Positions 1 through 9,761 of a DNA stretch of 64,000 bases are shown here, piece after piece; the stretch's first letter is position 1, and every line of letters begins with the position of its first letter. Both the position numbers and the translations under genes were made by a program. Under the pieces are notes generated by a model. It did no database searches, was not told the origin of the DNA, and saw nothing but the letters and a program-made list of their open reading frames with translations. The stretch comes from Oscillospiraceae bacterium (GTDB lineage: Bacteria; Bacillota; Clostridia; Oscillospirales; CAG-272), in NCBI GenBank assembly GCA_015064505.1, contig SVSB01000001.1, positions 1 to 64,000 on the forward strand, in the 5' to 3' direction.

Positions 1-102
1 CATCTTAAAATGCTTGCTCTTTGCGCCCCAATAACCCTTGGCGGCCTTCAGGATCTTATTTCTTCTCTTGCGAGTCGCCATGGCGCCCTTAATTCTTGCC
101 AT
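1..102 (-). CDS. rplT: 50S ribosomal protein L20, N-terminal part (runs off window start)
   Basis: Reverse strand translates to [34 protein letters not shown]; followed upstream by rpmI and infC. Confidence 0.95.
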   Translation of the reverse strand, partial: MARIKGAMATRKRRNKILKAAKGYWGAKSKHFKM

Positions 103-138
103 TTTATATATTCCTCCGTATTTTCGTTATGTTTGGTC

Positions 139-333
139 TTACTTCTGGATAAGAGTTCTGTAGATAGGTGCAAAGCTCTCGCTGAGAGTGGTGCCCTTAC
201 GCAGATTTCTCTTACGCTTCTGAGTCTTGAGTCCGAGGTTGTGGCGATGCTGAGAGTGGTTGCACTTAACCTTGCCGCTTCCGGTTACGGAAAAACGCTT
301 TGCGGAAGCCTTATGAGTTTTGATCTTTCCCAT
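139..333 (-). CDS. rpmI: 50S ribosomal protein L35
   Basis: MGKIKTHKASAKRFSVTGSGKVK...; canonical infC-rpmI-rplT order. Confidence 0.97.
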   Translation of the reverse strand: MGKIKTHKASAKRFSVTGSGKVKCNHSQHRHNLGLKTQKRKRNLRKGTTLSESFAPIYRTLIQK

Positions 334-362
334 GGTATATCTCCTTGAAAATTATTAGCTTT

Positions 363-935
363 TTAGTTTTCCTTGTTTTCTGTATTCTGCTCGGGCTTTT
401 CCTTTTTAGCCTTCACGGGAGTGTTCTTGAGAGGTGCGAGAACGACGGACATGAATCTGCCCTCCATGACCGGCTTTTTGTCGGCGGCGCCGAATTCGGA
501 AACTGCGTTCTCAAAGCGCTCGATAAGCTCGCGTCCGATCTCCTGGTGGGTCATTTCCCTTCCGCGGAACACAACGATGACCTTGACCTTATCCCCATCG
601 GTGAGAAAACGCTTTGCGTGGTTCACACGGGTGTCAAAATCGTGAGTGTCGATACGGCAGGAAAGCTTAACTTCCTTAACCTTGATGACCTGCTGCTTCT
701 TGCGGGCTTCCTTTTCCTTCTTATCACGCTCAAAGCGGAACTTGCCGTAATCCATTGCGCGGGCAACGGGAGGCACTGCCTGAGGAGCGATAAGCACAAG
801 ATCAAGTCCTCTGTCGTAAGCGTAGGTCTTTGCGGAGTCAAGGCTCTTAACGCCAAGCTGCTCGCCCTCTTCACCGATAAGGCGAACCTCTTTTGCCTTG
901 ATGCTGTCGTTGATAAGCAATTCTTTAGTGCTGAT
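363..935 (-). CDS. infC: Translation initiation factor IF-3, probable AUC start at 933-935
   Basis: ORF LINDSIKAKEVRLIGEEGEQLG...; upstream in frame GGAGGTGCCAAACC-ATC-AGC-ACT-AAA-GAA-TTG gives (M)STKELLINDSIKAKEV with a well-placed Shine-Dalgarno. Confidence 0.9.
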   Translation of the reverse strand: MSTKELLINDSIKAKEVRLIGEEGEQLGVKSLDSAKTYAYDRGLDLVLIAPQAVPPVARAMDYGKFRFERDKKEKEARKKQQVIKVKEVKLSCRIDTHDFDTRVNHAKRFLTDGDKVKVIVVFRGREMTHQEIGRELIERFENAVSEFGAADKKPVMEGRFMSVVLAPLKNTPVKAKKEKPEQNTENKEN

Positions 936-950
936 GGTTTGGCACCTCCA

Positions 951-987
951 AAGAAAAATAAAAATGTGCGAAAAACATTCCGCACAT
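951..987 (-). terminator. Intrinsic terminator/attenuator in infC leader
   Basis: Minus strand ATGTGCG-gaatgtttttt-like loop-CGCACAT followed by TTTTTATTTTT, located between the promoter and the infC RBS. Confidence 0.7.
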
Positions 988-1080
988 CAACACAAACAGT
1001 CCGCAGACTGTGAAAGTATTGGACCGAGCTCGCTGTGCGGCACGGTGAGAACGGAGCGTTCTTCTTCATTTACGTGGCAG

Positions 1081-1109
1081 ATTATAACACCCTTTTTGCG
1101 GCTTGTCAA
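1081..1109 (-). promoter_or_regulatory. Sigma-A type promoter of infC operon
   Basis: Minus strand TTGACA-N17-TATAAT. Confidence 0.85.
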
Positions 1110-1193
1110 GAGCTTTTTTTGATTTTTTTGCCCCTTTATTCAAAATCGTGAGAATCGACAAAGTTTTTGTCGTTTTTTCGTCTCTTTTGCGGC

Positions 1194-1323
1194 TTTACTT
1201 TTCCGTGCGCCGTTGGTATAATATCTTCACACTTGCGGCACGGGTCGCCGTCCGCATAAAGCGCAAGCCCTATCCACAGGATCAAGCTTATGATTCGCTC
1301 GGGAACGGTGCTTGTGCTTTTTT
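1194..1323 (+). ncRNA. Candidate small RNA (promoter plus structured transcript plus terminator)
   Basis: TTTACT-N17-TATAAT (1194-1222); hairpin TGCGGcaCGGgtcgCCGtCCGCA; long-range pairing AAGCGCAAGC (1259-1268) with GCTTGTGCTT (1310-1319) directly followed by TTTTTTCTTTT; no convincing ORF. Confidence 0.4.
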
Positions 1324-1471
1324 CTTTTGTCTTAACCCGTATTTTTGACTTAAATATTAAATTATTTTAAATAATTGTAAAAAACTATAGAATTTTTCGG
1401 TACGCCGTGATATAATGTAACATCTATAGCTATGCTCAGCTGTAGTACCCAAATGAAGAAAGGAACCCATA

Positions 1472-3898
1472 ATGTCCGCAACCGTAGAAACCGTAGATAA
1501 ATATATATTACCCGCAGTTCCCCTCCGCTCCATTGCCGCATATCCCGGTATGCCCATATCCCTGGAGCTTGGGCGCAAGCGCTCTATTGCCGCCCTTGAG
1601 GAAGCAAACGCAACCACGGGTAAGCTTTTCCTTATCCCTCAGAAGGATCCCAACACCGAGCGCCCCTTTGCCGACGATCTTTTCGACGTGGGCTGCATTG
1701 CCAAGATAAAGAGCGTGTCCAAGACCAAGGAAGGCACCGCAAGAGTGCTTTTTGAGTGCGAGGACCGCGCAATGATCACGAACGTTATTCAGCGCAAGGG
1801 CTACATCGCCGCAGAGGGTCTCGTTAAAAAGGTAGCTCTCAAAAGCAACGGCGTGAAATCCGAGGCGCTGATGGGGGAGGCAAGAAAAGCCTTCCAAAGA
1901 ATGGCGGAGCTTACGAGCGGCCTGCCGGATGAGATCAAATTTGCCGTTGACACCGTAAAGGATCCGGGGCTTCTTGCTGATTTCATCGCCGCAAACGCCT
2001 TGAACCGCTTTGAAAGCAAAATAAAGATTCTTTACGAATTCGATCCCATCTGCCGCATTGAAATGCTTCTCCTTTGCATGGAGGAGGAGATCAAGGTGCT
2101 GGAGTACGAGGCAGACATTGCCCGCAAGGTACGCAGTGCCATAGACGATAATCAGCGCGATTACTATCTGCGCGAGCAGCTGAACGTTATCCGCGACGAG
2201 CTTGGCATGAACGACGACGACGAGGACTTCGAGCAGCGCATACGTTCCGCAAAGCTGCCCGAGGAGGTGGAAAGCAAGCTCCTCAAGGAAAATCTCCGTC
2301 TTTCCAAAACTCCCTTCGGCTCTGCCGAGGGCAACGTGCTTCGCAACTACATAGAGACCTGCCTTGAGCTGCCCTGGGGCGTTACCACACCCGAAAGAAA
2401 GAGCCTGAAGCAGGCGCGCCGCATCCTTGACCGCGATCACGAGGGCATTGAGGACGTTAAAAAGAGAATACTTGAATATCTGGCGGTAAGAGAGCTTACC
2501 GATAAGCCCGCAAGCCAGATAATATGCCTTGTTGGCCCTCCCGGTGTTGGTAAGACCAGCGTTGCCCGCTCCATTGCCGAGGCACTTAACCGCAAATACG
2601 TACGCGTTGCTCTGGGCGGCATCAGAGACGAAGCGGATATCAGAGGTCATCGCAAGACCTACGTCGGCGCCATGCCCGGCAGAATTATTGAAGCCATCGG
2701 CCGTGCCGAAACCTCCAACCCCCTTATTCTCCTTGACGAAATAGACAAGCTTGCAAACGATTTCCGCGGAGACCCCGCTTCCGCACTTCTTGAGGTGCTG
2801 GACAGCGAGCAGAACAAATTCTTCCGCGATCATTTCCTTGAGCTGCCCTACGATCTTTCCGGCTGTATGTTCATTGCAACCGCAAACGATCCCTCGGGCA
2901 TCCCCGCTCCCCTTTACGACCGTATGGAGATAATCGAGCTGAAGACCTATACCTACAGCGAGCGTCTTGCCATTGCCAAGCACCACCTTATCCCCAAGCA
3001 GCTTGAAAAGCACGGACTTACCTCCGCACAGCTGAAGATCACCGACGCGGCGATTAACAAGATCATCCGCAGCTACACGAGAGAGGCGGGCGTGCGTAAT
3101 CTGGAGAGAGAGATCGGAAGCATCTGCAGAAAGTGTGCCGCAGGTATAGTGGGCAAGGAATACGAAAAGCTCACCGTTAAGCCCGATAATCTTGCAGAGC
3201 TTCTTGGTCCCGAGAAGCTCATCCCCGAGATGATCCCCGAGAAGGATACCGTTGGTCTCGTAAACGGACTTGCATACACCGAGAGCGGCGGAGCCATGCT
3301 CCCCATCGAGGTCGCTCTGCTTCCCGGCACGGGAAAGATAGAGCTTACGGGCTCGCTCGGTGACGTTATGAAGGAAAGCGCTCATATTGCCGTAAGCTTC
3401 ATCAGAAGCCGCGCGGAGATACTGGGCATAGACCCCGATTTTTACAAAACGAAGGATATCCATATTCACGCCCCCGAGGGAGCGATCCCCAAGGACGGCC
3501 CCAGTGCGGGTATTGCCATGACCGTTTGCCTTGCAAGCGCCCTGACGAACAGACCCGTTGACCGCACCGTTGCAATGACGGGCGAGGTTTCCTTGCTTGG
3601 GCGCGCCATTGCCATCGGCGGCCTTAAGGAAAAATCCCTTGCCGCCCTTCGCGCAGGCGCCAAGACCGTGCTTATCCCCAAGGATAACGTAAGGGATATG
3701 CAGAGATTACCAGATGAAGTAAAGCGCGGCATCTCCTTTATACCCGTTGAAGACGCTGATACGGCCATTGAGCTCGCTCTGCTTTCCGCGGCGGCAAAAA
3801 AGGAGCGCACGGAAAAAAGGGGCGAAACAGATTTTGCTCCCATCCCCTCGAAAAAGAATTACGTACCCCTTAACTGCTCCGCAAAAAATAACGAATAA
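1472..3898 (+). CDS. lon: ATP-dependent endopeptidase La (Lon)
   Basis: 808 aa; Walker A GPPGVGKTS, LDEIDK, catalytic segment PKDGPSAGIAM. Confidence 0.97.
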   Translation: MSATVETVDKYILPAVPLRSIAAYPGMPISLELGRKRSIAALEEANATTGKLFLIPQKDPNTERPFADDLFDVGCIAKIKSVSKTKEGTARVLFECEDRAMITNVIQRKGYIAAEGLVKKVALKSNGVKSEALMGEARKAFQRMAELTSGLPDEIKFAVDTVKDPGLLADFIAANALNRFESKIKILYEFDPICRIEMLLLCMEEEIKVLEYEADIARKVRSAIDDNQRDYYLREQLNVIRDELGMNDDDEDFEQRIRSAKLPEEVESKLLKENLRLSKTPFGSAEGNVLRNYIETCLELPWGVTTPERKSLKQARRILDRDHEGIEDVKKRILEYLAVRELTDKPASQIICLVGPPGVGKTSVARSIAEALNRKYVRVALGGIRDEADIRGHRKTYVGAMPGRIIEAIGRAETSNPLILLDEIDKLANDFRGDPASALLEVLDSEQNKFFRDHFLELPYDLSGCMFIATANDPSGIPAPLYDRMEIIELKTYTYSERLAIAKHHLIPKQLEKHGLTSAQLKITDAAINKIIRSYTREAGVRNLEREIGSICRKCAAGIVGKEYEKLTVKPDNLAELLGPEKLIPEMIPEKDTVGLVNGLAYTESGGAMLPIEVALLPGTGKIELTGSLGDVMKESAHIAVSFIRSRAEILGIDPDFYKTKDIHIHAPEGAIPKDGPSAGIAMTVCLASALTNRPVDRTVAMTGEVSLLGRAIAIGGLKEKSLAALRAGAKTVLIPKDNVRDMQRLPDEVKRGISFIPVEDADTAIELALLSAAAKKERTEKRGETDFAPIPSKKNYVPLNCSAKNNE

Positions 3899-3910
3899 GA
3901 GCCTTATAAA

Positions 3911-4513
3911 ATGATAAAAATCAACGTACAAAACTCAAAGCTTGCCATAACCGCAGGACTTCCCAAGCAGTTTCCCGCTTCGGCAATGCCCCAGATAGCC
4001 TTCTCGGGCAGATCGAACGTGGGAAAAAGCTCCCTTATGAATACCCTTTTGGGCAGGAAGTCTCTTGCAAGAGTTTCCTCCACCCCCGGCAAGACCATTA
4101 CCGTAAACTTTTACGATATCGACGGAAAGCTTTTTCTCGTTGACCTGCCGGGCTACGGATACGCAAAGCGCAGTCCCGAGGACAAAAAGCGCTGGTCACA
4201 GCTTACGGACGGTTTTTTCACCCGTAATCCCCGCATAGATCTGCTTTGCGGAGTTATTCAGCTTGTGGACTGCAGAAGCGGTGCAACCAACGACGATCTG
4301 ATGATGATCGACTTTCTCCGTCAATCGGAGATCCCCTTCGTTATCTGCGTTACGAAAACCGATAAGCTGGGAAAAACCGCCCTAAGTGAAGCCCTTGACC
4401 GTATTGCCGAGGACTGCGAGGTTGCAAGAGAAGAGCTGGTGCCCTTTTCCTCCCTTTCGGGCGCGGGCAAGACCGAGCTCTGGAACCGCATTTATAAGCT
4501 TCTTGAAAGGTAA
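3911..4513 (+). CDS. engB: Ribosome biogenesis GTPase YsxC/EngB
   Basis: GRSNVGKSSLMN, DLPGYGYA, TKTDK motifs; adjacent to lon. Confidence 0.95.
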   Translation: MIKINVQNSKLAITAGLPKQFPASAMPQIAFSGRSNVGKSSLMNTLLGRKSLARVSSTPGKTITVNFYDIDGKLFLVDLPGYGYAKRSPEDKKRWSQLTDGFFTRNPRIDLLCGVIQLVDCRSGATNDDLMMIDFLRQSEIPFVICVTKTDKLGKTALSEALDRIAEDCEVAREELVPFSSLSGAGKTELWNRIYKLLER

Positions 4514-4518
4514 CCGAT

Positions 4519-5208
4519 ATGCTTTTAGATCTTTTGCAGGGCGGCTTTGACAGGATGGATATCCTCCGTCTCCTCATATCCCTTCCCTGCATTATGCTGG
4601 CACTTACGGTGCACGAGGTAAGCCACGGCTACGCCGCCTACCGCCTCGGAGACCCCACGGCGCACAACTTGGGCAGACTCAGCCTTAACCCCTTAAAGCA
4701 TCTGGATCCTATAGGCTCCCTTTTTATGCTTCTTGTGGGCTACGGTTGGGCAAAGCCCGTACCCATAAACGTAAGATACTTTAAAAATTACCGCCGCGAT
4801 ATGGCAATAACGGCAGCTGCAGGCCCCTTATCCAACCTTCTGATGGGTATTATCGGCTCTCTTCTGCACGGGTTAAGCGATTCTCTCTTTAATCATCTGC
4901 TTTATCTGCACCCGACGGAGGCACTTTATAACTTCGGCCTTGCCTGCTCCATGCTGCTTTACGTTTTCTCATTCCTTAATTTTTCTCTTTGCTTCTTCAA
5001 TCTTATTCCCATCCCGCCCTTTGACGGAAGCAGGATACTTTTCGTTTTTCTGCCCGACAGGCTCTACTTTGGAATAATGAAGTACGAAAGAATTATTATG
5101 ATAGTCCTTTTGGGACTTATCTGGGCAAATATTATCCCCCTGCCCATCGGAGGCATCTCCGCATCCCTCCACGGCGTGCTCTACGACCTTGCGTACATTC
5201 TTGATTAA
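4519..5208 (+). CDS. Site-2 protease (M50) family membrane protein
   Basis: TVHEVSHGYAAY (HExxH), multiple TM, NLIPIPPFDGSR. Confidence 0.9.
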   Translation: MLLDLLQGGFDRMDILRLLISLPCIMLALTVHEVSHGYAAYRLGDPTAHNLGRLSLNPLKHLDPIGSLFMLLVGYGWAKPVPINVRYFKNYRRDMAITAAAGPLSNLLMGIIGSLLHGLSDSLFNHLLYLHPTEALYNFGLACSMLLYVFSFLNFSLCFFNLIPIPPFDGSRILFVFLPDRLYFGIMKYERIIMIVLLGLIWANIIPLPIGGISASLHGVLYDLAYILD

Positions 5209-5219
5209 AGGACGACGAT

Positions 5220-6026
5220 ATGCAACAGCCAACCCTGAAGCTGGAGATATTTGAAGGCCCCCTTGACCTTCTGCTATCCCTTGTTCACAAAAACAAAATG
5301 AATATCAACGACATCGTCATTTCCGTTATTTGCGAGCAGTATCTTGACTATCTCTCGCAGGCGGAGGCGATGGACGTGGAGCTTGCTTCCGAGTTTATCG
5401 TTATGGCAAGCGAGCTGATGCTTATTAAGAGCAGGATGCTTCTTCCCCGCAAGGAGGAGGACGAGGATCCCCGTGCTCCCCTTGCTGAAGCTCTCCTTCT
5501 TTACGAGCGTGCAAGAGAGGCGGCAAAGGTCATGCTTCCCCTTTACGCGGAGTTTTCGGGCCGCATGGTAAAGGACGAGGACGAGCTTCTTCCCTTGAAC
5601 GAGCTTCCTACGGGTCTTGACCCCGACAGGCTCACCGCCGCTTTTCTTAAGATGCTTGCCCGTATGAAAACAAACGAGACAAGCAGCGAAACGCTTATCT
5701 CCCCCATAGTTAAGGCAAAGCCCGTTCCCGTAAGGAAGATGGCAAATAACATACTTGATCACGTGCGCCAAAGGAAAAAGGCGTCGGTGGTCACGCTTCT
5801 TGCGGGAGCCACCACGAGAGGAGAGCTGGTTGCCTCCTTCATCGCTCTGCTTGAGCTTATAAAGCAAAAGGTACTGCTTCTTTGCGAAACGGAGGAGCAG
5901 GCGGAGAGAGGCGACATAGACTATTCCATATCCCTTATGCTGAATCCCGATGCTGACGGAGATACGGTAATGACCGAATACGACGGCGACGAAGCCGAAA
6001 AGGACCCGGAGGACGAAAATGAGTGA
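5220..6026 (+). CDS. scpA: Segregation and condensation protein A
   Basis: LKLEIFEGPLDLLLSLVHKNKMNINDI start; followed by scpB. Confidence 0.95.
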   Translation: MQQPTLKLEIFEGPLDLLLSLVHKNKMNINDIVISVICEQYLDYLSQAEAMDVELASEFIVMASELMLIKSRMLLPRKEEDEDPRAPLAEALLLYERAREAAKVMLPLYAEFSGRMVKDEDELLPLNELPTGLDPDRLTAAFLKMLARMKTNETSSETLISPIVKAKPVPVRKMANNILDHVRQRKKASVVTLLAGATTRGELVASFIALLELIKQKVLLLCETEEQAERGDIDYSISLMLNPDADGDTVMTEYDGDEAEKDPEDENE

Positions 6027-6690
6027 ACAGACCGTAAGTGAAAAAGCAATAGATTGCACCGATGAGGAATTACCCGACATAAACGGTGCTGAAGCGGAGA
6101 ACATAATAGAAGCGGTGCTTTTTGCCGCAGGACATCCCCTTGAATACGCAAAGATCGGCAAGCTTTTCGGCGTAACTCCCACGGAAACGAAAAAGCGCGT
6201 TGCCGCCGTTGCGGAAAAATTCAATGAAAGAAGCGGCGCACTCACTATGCTTGCCCTTGACGATTGCGCACAGATATGCACCCGCGAGGAGTTTGCCCCC
6301 TATATCCGCGACGCTCTCGGCATCCGTAAGGGCGGCAATCTTTCCAACTCCTCCATAGAGACCCTTGCCATCGTTGCATATAATCAGCCCGTTACCCGCG
6401 TTTACGTGGATACGGTGCGCGGCGTTGACTCCTCTTATGCGGTAAATTCCCTTTTGGAGCGCGGCCTTATTGAGGTAGTGGGCAGACTTGACCAGCCCGG
6501 CAGACCCATGCTTTACGGTACCACCCCCGACTTTTTGCGTTGCTTCGGTCTTTCTTCTCTGAAGGATCTGCCCGAGGTGGACGGTGCGGGAAGCGCCCCC
6601 GCCGTGCTGCTTAACCTTACCATTGACGATATGTTGAACGAAACCGAGAATCCCGATACCGCCGAGAACAGCGGCGAAAAAACGGAATGA
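6019..6690 (+). CDS. scpB: Segregation and condensation protein B
   Basis: IIEAVLFAAGHPLEYAKIGKLFGV, LAIVAYNQPVTR; overlaps scpA. Confidence 0.95.
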   Translation: MSEQTVSEKAIDCTDEELPDINGAEAENIIEAVLFAAGHPLEYAKIGKLFGVTPTETKKRVAAVAEKFNERSGALTMLALDDCAQICTREEFAPYIRDALGIRKGGNLSNSSIETLAIVAYNQPVTRVYVDTVRGVDSSYAVNSLLERGLIEVVGRLDQPGRPMLYGTTPDFLRCFGLSSLKDLPEVDGAGSAPAVLLNLTIDDMLNETENPDTAENSGEKTE

Positions 6691-7379
6691 AGATCTTTTT
6701 GATAATTCTTTACGCCCTGCTGTTTCTTCTGCTGTGCGTTTTCCTCACGAAGGTCAGCTTCCGGATCAAAGCGTCAAGCGACGTTACGATGACCCTTGAG
6801 GTACTATTCCTCAAATTCCCCATTTTTCCGAAAAAGGAAAGCCGACCGAATGCGCGCCGCTTTACAAAAAAAGGACTTGAAAGGCAGATACTGAAGGAAC
6901 GGAAAAAAGCGGACAAGCAAAAAAGAAAAAAAGCGGATAAGGCGGCAAAAAAGGATGCAAAAAAGCAAGCCGCCCCCAAAAAAGGAGCAGAAAAAAAGCA
7001 GAAAATGAGCGTTATCGAAATAATAGAGCTCGTTACTCTGCTCGTAAGAAAGCTGCTTAACCACCTTTCCCGCCGTCTTAAGATAGACGTGAAGCGGTTG
7101 AACGTTACGGTGGCAACGGGGGATGCGGCAAGCACCGCCATTCTCTACGGCGCCGTAAGCGCCGCCGCGGCAGGACTTACGGAGCTGCTTTACACTGCCG
7201 CAAAAACCAAGCTTCCCGATGAAAAAAACGGCGGTGTTTTTGCCGATTTTACGGGCAACAAGACCACCGTTGACATAGAGCTCGTGCTCTCCATGCGCGT
7301 TTATAACGCATTTATCACACTGGTTTCCCTTGCTTATCATTATTTAAAAAAACAATTCTTCGGTAATATGAAAGGATGA
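6687..7379 (+). CDS. DUF2953/YtfI-like membrane protein
   Basis: N-terminal TM, Lys-rich segment, RRLKIDVKRLNVTVATGDAASTAILYGA; adjacent to a YtfJ homologue. Confidence 0.7.
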   Translation: MKIFLIILYALLFLLLCVFLTKVSFRIKASSDVTMTLEVLFLKFPIFPKKESRPNARRFTKKGLERQILKERKKADKQKRKKADKAAKKDAKKQAAPKKGAEKKQKMSVIEIIELVTLLVRKLLNHLSRRLKIDVKRLNVTVATGDAASTAILYGAVSAAAAGLTELLYTAAKTKLPDEKNGGVFADFTGNKTTVDIELVLSMRVYNAFITLVSLAYHYLKKQFFGNMKG

Positions 7380-7861
7380 AAGCCATGCCAGACACCACCT
7401 CTACCGGAAAAATAAACGAAATTATGACCGCAGCCCTTGATAAGATCCGCTCCCTCGCGGACGCCCAGACCATCATAGGTGCGCCCATCTCCACCCCCGG
7501 CGGAACCACCGTCATCCCCGTTTCCAAGGTTTCCGTAGGCTTTGCCTCCGGCGGACTTGATTACAACGGTAAAGCACCCGAGAAGGCAAAGAATTTCGGC
7601 GGAGGAGGCGGAACGGGCATCAGCGTTACTCCCGTTGCCTTCCTCGTTATCTCCCCCACGGGCGCCGTTGAGATGCTCTCCGTGAACACGGCGGCTGACC
7701 CCGTTGAGAAGATCGCTTCTCTCGTTGACAAAACACCAGACATAGTGGAGCGCCTCAAGGCAGTTTTTGCAAAGAAAAAGGACGGAAGCGCACCTTCCGC
7801 AGAGGCTACCGCAACGGAAGCACCCGCGGATACCGCCGCAACGGAAAACCCCGTAGCTTAA
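7376..7861 (+). CDS. ytfJ: Sporulation protein YtfJ/GerW family
   Basis: MTAALDKIRSLADAQTIIGAPISTPGGTTVIPVSKVSVGFASGG; exact start (7376 or 7385) uncertain. Confidence 0.88.
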   Translation: MKAMPDTTSTGKINEIMTAALDKIRSLADAQTIIGAPISTPGGTTVIPVSKVSVGFASGGLDYNGKAPEKAKNFGGGGGTGISVTPVAFLVISPTGAVEMLSVNTAADPVEKIASLVDKTPDIVERLKAVFAKKKDGSAPSAEATATEAPADTAATENPVA

Positions 7862-7879
7862 GCGTATGAGTACTCCCCT

Positions 7880-9019
7880 TTGGGGCATACTCGTACTATG
7901 AAAAGATTTAATAGTTTAATTATCATTTTGCTGTGCGCACTGCTTGCGTTTCCCCGCGGGGTAATTGGGGCAGATGAAAGCACACGGGTATCTGCCCGCG
8001 CCGCCGTGCTTTACGATCCCCTCGGCGGCAAATGGCTTTATGAAAAAAACGCGGATACTCAAATGCCCATGGCAAGCACCACCAAGGTAATGACCGCCAT
8101 GGTTGCTCTCCGCCTTCTGGATCTTGACGCTGTATACGAAATACCGCCCGAGGCTTGCGGAAAGGAGGGTTCTTCCCTCTATCTTCAAAAAGGCGACAAA
8201 TTAAGCGTGCGGGATCTGTTGTACGGGCTTTTACTGCGCAGCGCAAACGACGCCGCCTCCGCTCTTGCCGTTCTTGCCTGCGGCTCCGAGGAGGCGTTTG
8301 CAAAGGAAATGAACGCCGAGGCGCGCCGTCTGGGTCTTAAGAACACAAGCTTCAAAAATCCCCACGGACTTGACGCAGAGGGGCATTACAGCTGTGCGAG
8401 AGATCTTGCCCTTATCCTTTCTGCGGCAATGGAGGACGAACGCTTTGCCGAGATCTGCAAATGCACGAAGTACACCGTTACACTTGAAGGGCGTGCGCAG
8501 GTGCTTTACAATCACAACAAGCTGCTTAATATGAGCGGCGACGTAGTGGGCGGCAAGACCGGCTTTACCAAAAAAAGCGGCAGATGTCTCGTTTCCGCCG
8601 CAGAGCGGAACGGAGTGCACCTTATTGCCGTCACCTTATCGGCGCCCGACGATTGGAACGATCATCTGCGGCTTTTTGATATGGGATTTGCCTCCCTTGA
8701 AAGGCGGCAGATAATTTCGGTAAACGACGCCCTGTACGTTGACGTGGCGGGCGGCACCAAGGACAAGCTACGCTGCAGACCCACGGACGATCTTTTTGCC
8801 GTTACGGAAAAGAACGCTACCGTTACCTGCGACGTACTGCTTCCCTCCGTTATCTTTGCACCCGTAAAAAAGGGCGATACCGTGGGCATCATCGTTGCGT
8901 ACGACGGCGACGTGATATTAGGCAAAATATGCCTTGCGGCAGACGAGGATACAGAAACAAAGGAAGATATCAAGCCCCGTTCCCTTTTAGACAAATTGCG
9001 GGAGCTTTTCAAAAAATGA
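7880..9019 (+). CDS. D-alanyl-D-alanine carboxypeptidase (DacF-like)
   Basis: MASTTKVMTAMVAL (SxxK), SANDAASALA (SxN), GKTGFTKKSGRC (KTG). Confidence 0.93.
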   Translation: MGHTRTMKRFNSLIIILLCALLAFPRGVIGADESTRVSARAAVLYDPLGGKWLYEKNADTQMPMASTTKVMTAMVALRLLDLDAVYEIPPEACGKEGSSLYLQKGDKLSVRDLLYGLLLRSANDAASALAVLACGSEEAFAKEMNAEARRLGLKNTSFKNPHGLDAEGHYSCARDLALILSAAMEDERFAEICKCTKYTVTLEGRAQVLYNHNKLLNMSGDVVGGKTGFTKKSGRCLVSAAERNGVHLIAVTLSAPDDWNDHLRLFDMGFASLERRQIISVNDALYVDVAGGTKDKLRCRPTDDLFAVTEKNATVTCDVLLPSVIFAPVKKGDTVGIIVAYDGDVILGKICLAADEDTETKEDIKPRSLLDKLRELFKK

Positions 9020-9032
9020 GGATATATCACCT

Positions 9033-9752
9033 ATGGAAAAAATGAGATTGCAAAAATTCTTCAGCGAGTGCGGCGTGATGTCACGCCGCGCCGCCGAAGC
9101 CGCCATTCTTGACGGCAGAGTCAGGATAAACGACCGCGTGGCCGAACTCGGGGAAAGCGTGGATCCCCGCAAGGACACCGTATATCTTGACGGCGAGCCC
9201 GTGGAACGCCGCACGGCGGAATATTCCTACTATATGCTCCACAAGCCCCGCGGCTACATAACCACCCTTTCCGACGAAAAGGGCAGAAAATGCGTAACCG
9301 AGCTGCTTGAGGATATTGAGGAGCGAGTCTACCCCGTTGGCAGACTTGACTATAACTCCGAGGGGCTTCTTATATTCACAAACGACGGTGCCCTTGCAAA
9401 CAAGCTTATGCATCCCGGTCACGGAGTAAAGAAGACATATATCGTGGTATCCGACTCCGCCATAGACGACGTTAAGGCAATGGAGCTTGCAAAGCCCGTT
9501 GAAAGCGACGGTGAGAAGCTGAAGGCGGATTCCGTTGAGCTTATCTCCCCCGGGGATAAGCATTCGGTGCTTAAGATCGTTCTCTCCGAGGGCAAGAACC
9601 GCGAGATCCGACGCATTTTTGAAGCAAACGGGCTTACGGTTCGCCGTCTTAAGCGCGTTGCAATGGGCAAGCTGGAGCTTGGCGAGCTGAAGAAGGGCGA
9701 AGTACGCCCCCTGACCGCCAAGGAGATCGCATATCTGAAGTCTATTAAGTGA
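9033..9752 (+). CDS. rRNA pseudouridine synthase (RluB/RsuA family)
   Basis: MRLQKFFSECGVMSRRAAEAAILDGRVRIN S4 domain; VGRLDYNSEGLLIFTNDG. Confidence 0.95.
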   Translation: MEKMRLQKFFSECGVMSRRAAEAAILDGRVRINDRVAELGESVDPRKDTVYLDGEPVERRTAEYSYYMLHKPRGYITTLSDEKGRKCVTELLEDIEERVYPVGRLDYNSEGLLIFTNDGALANKLMHPGHGVKKTYIVVSDSAIDDVKAMELAKPVESDGEKLKADSVELISPGDKHSVLKIVLSEGKNREIRRIFEANGLTVRRLKRVAMGKLELGELKKGEVRPLTAKEIAYLKSIK

Positions 9753-9761
9753 GGTATAAAA

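Noticed and set aside
1508-3469. 653-aa minus-strand ORF opposite lon
   Set aside because: Antisense shadow of a clearly coding lon gene; hydrophobic/Cys-rich translation has no recognisable domain and no RBS/operon context.
7864-7897. Hairpin GTATGAGTactCCCCtttGGGGcatACTCGTAC between the ytfJ-like and dacF-like genes
   Set aside because: No U-tract or conserved context; could be a processing hairpin, but not enough support for a finding.
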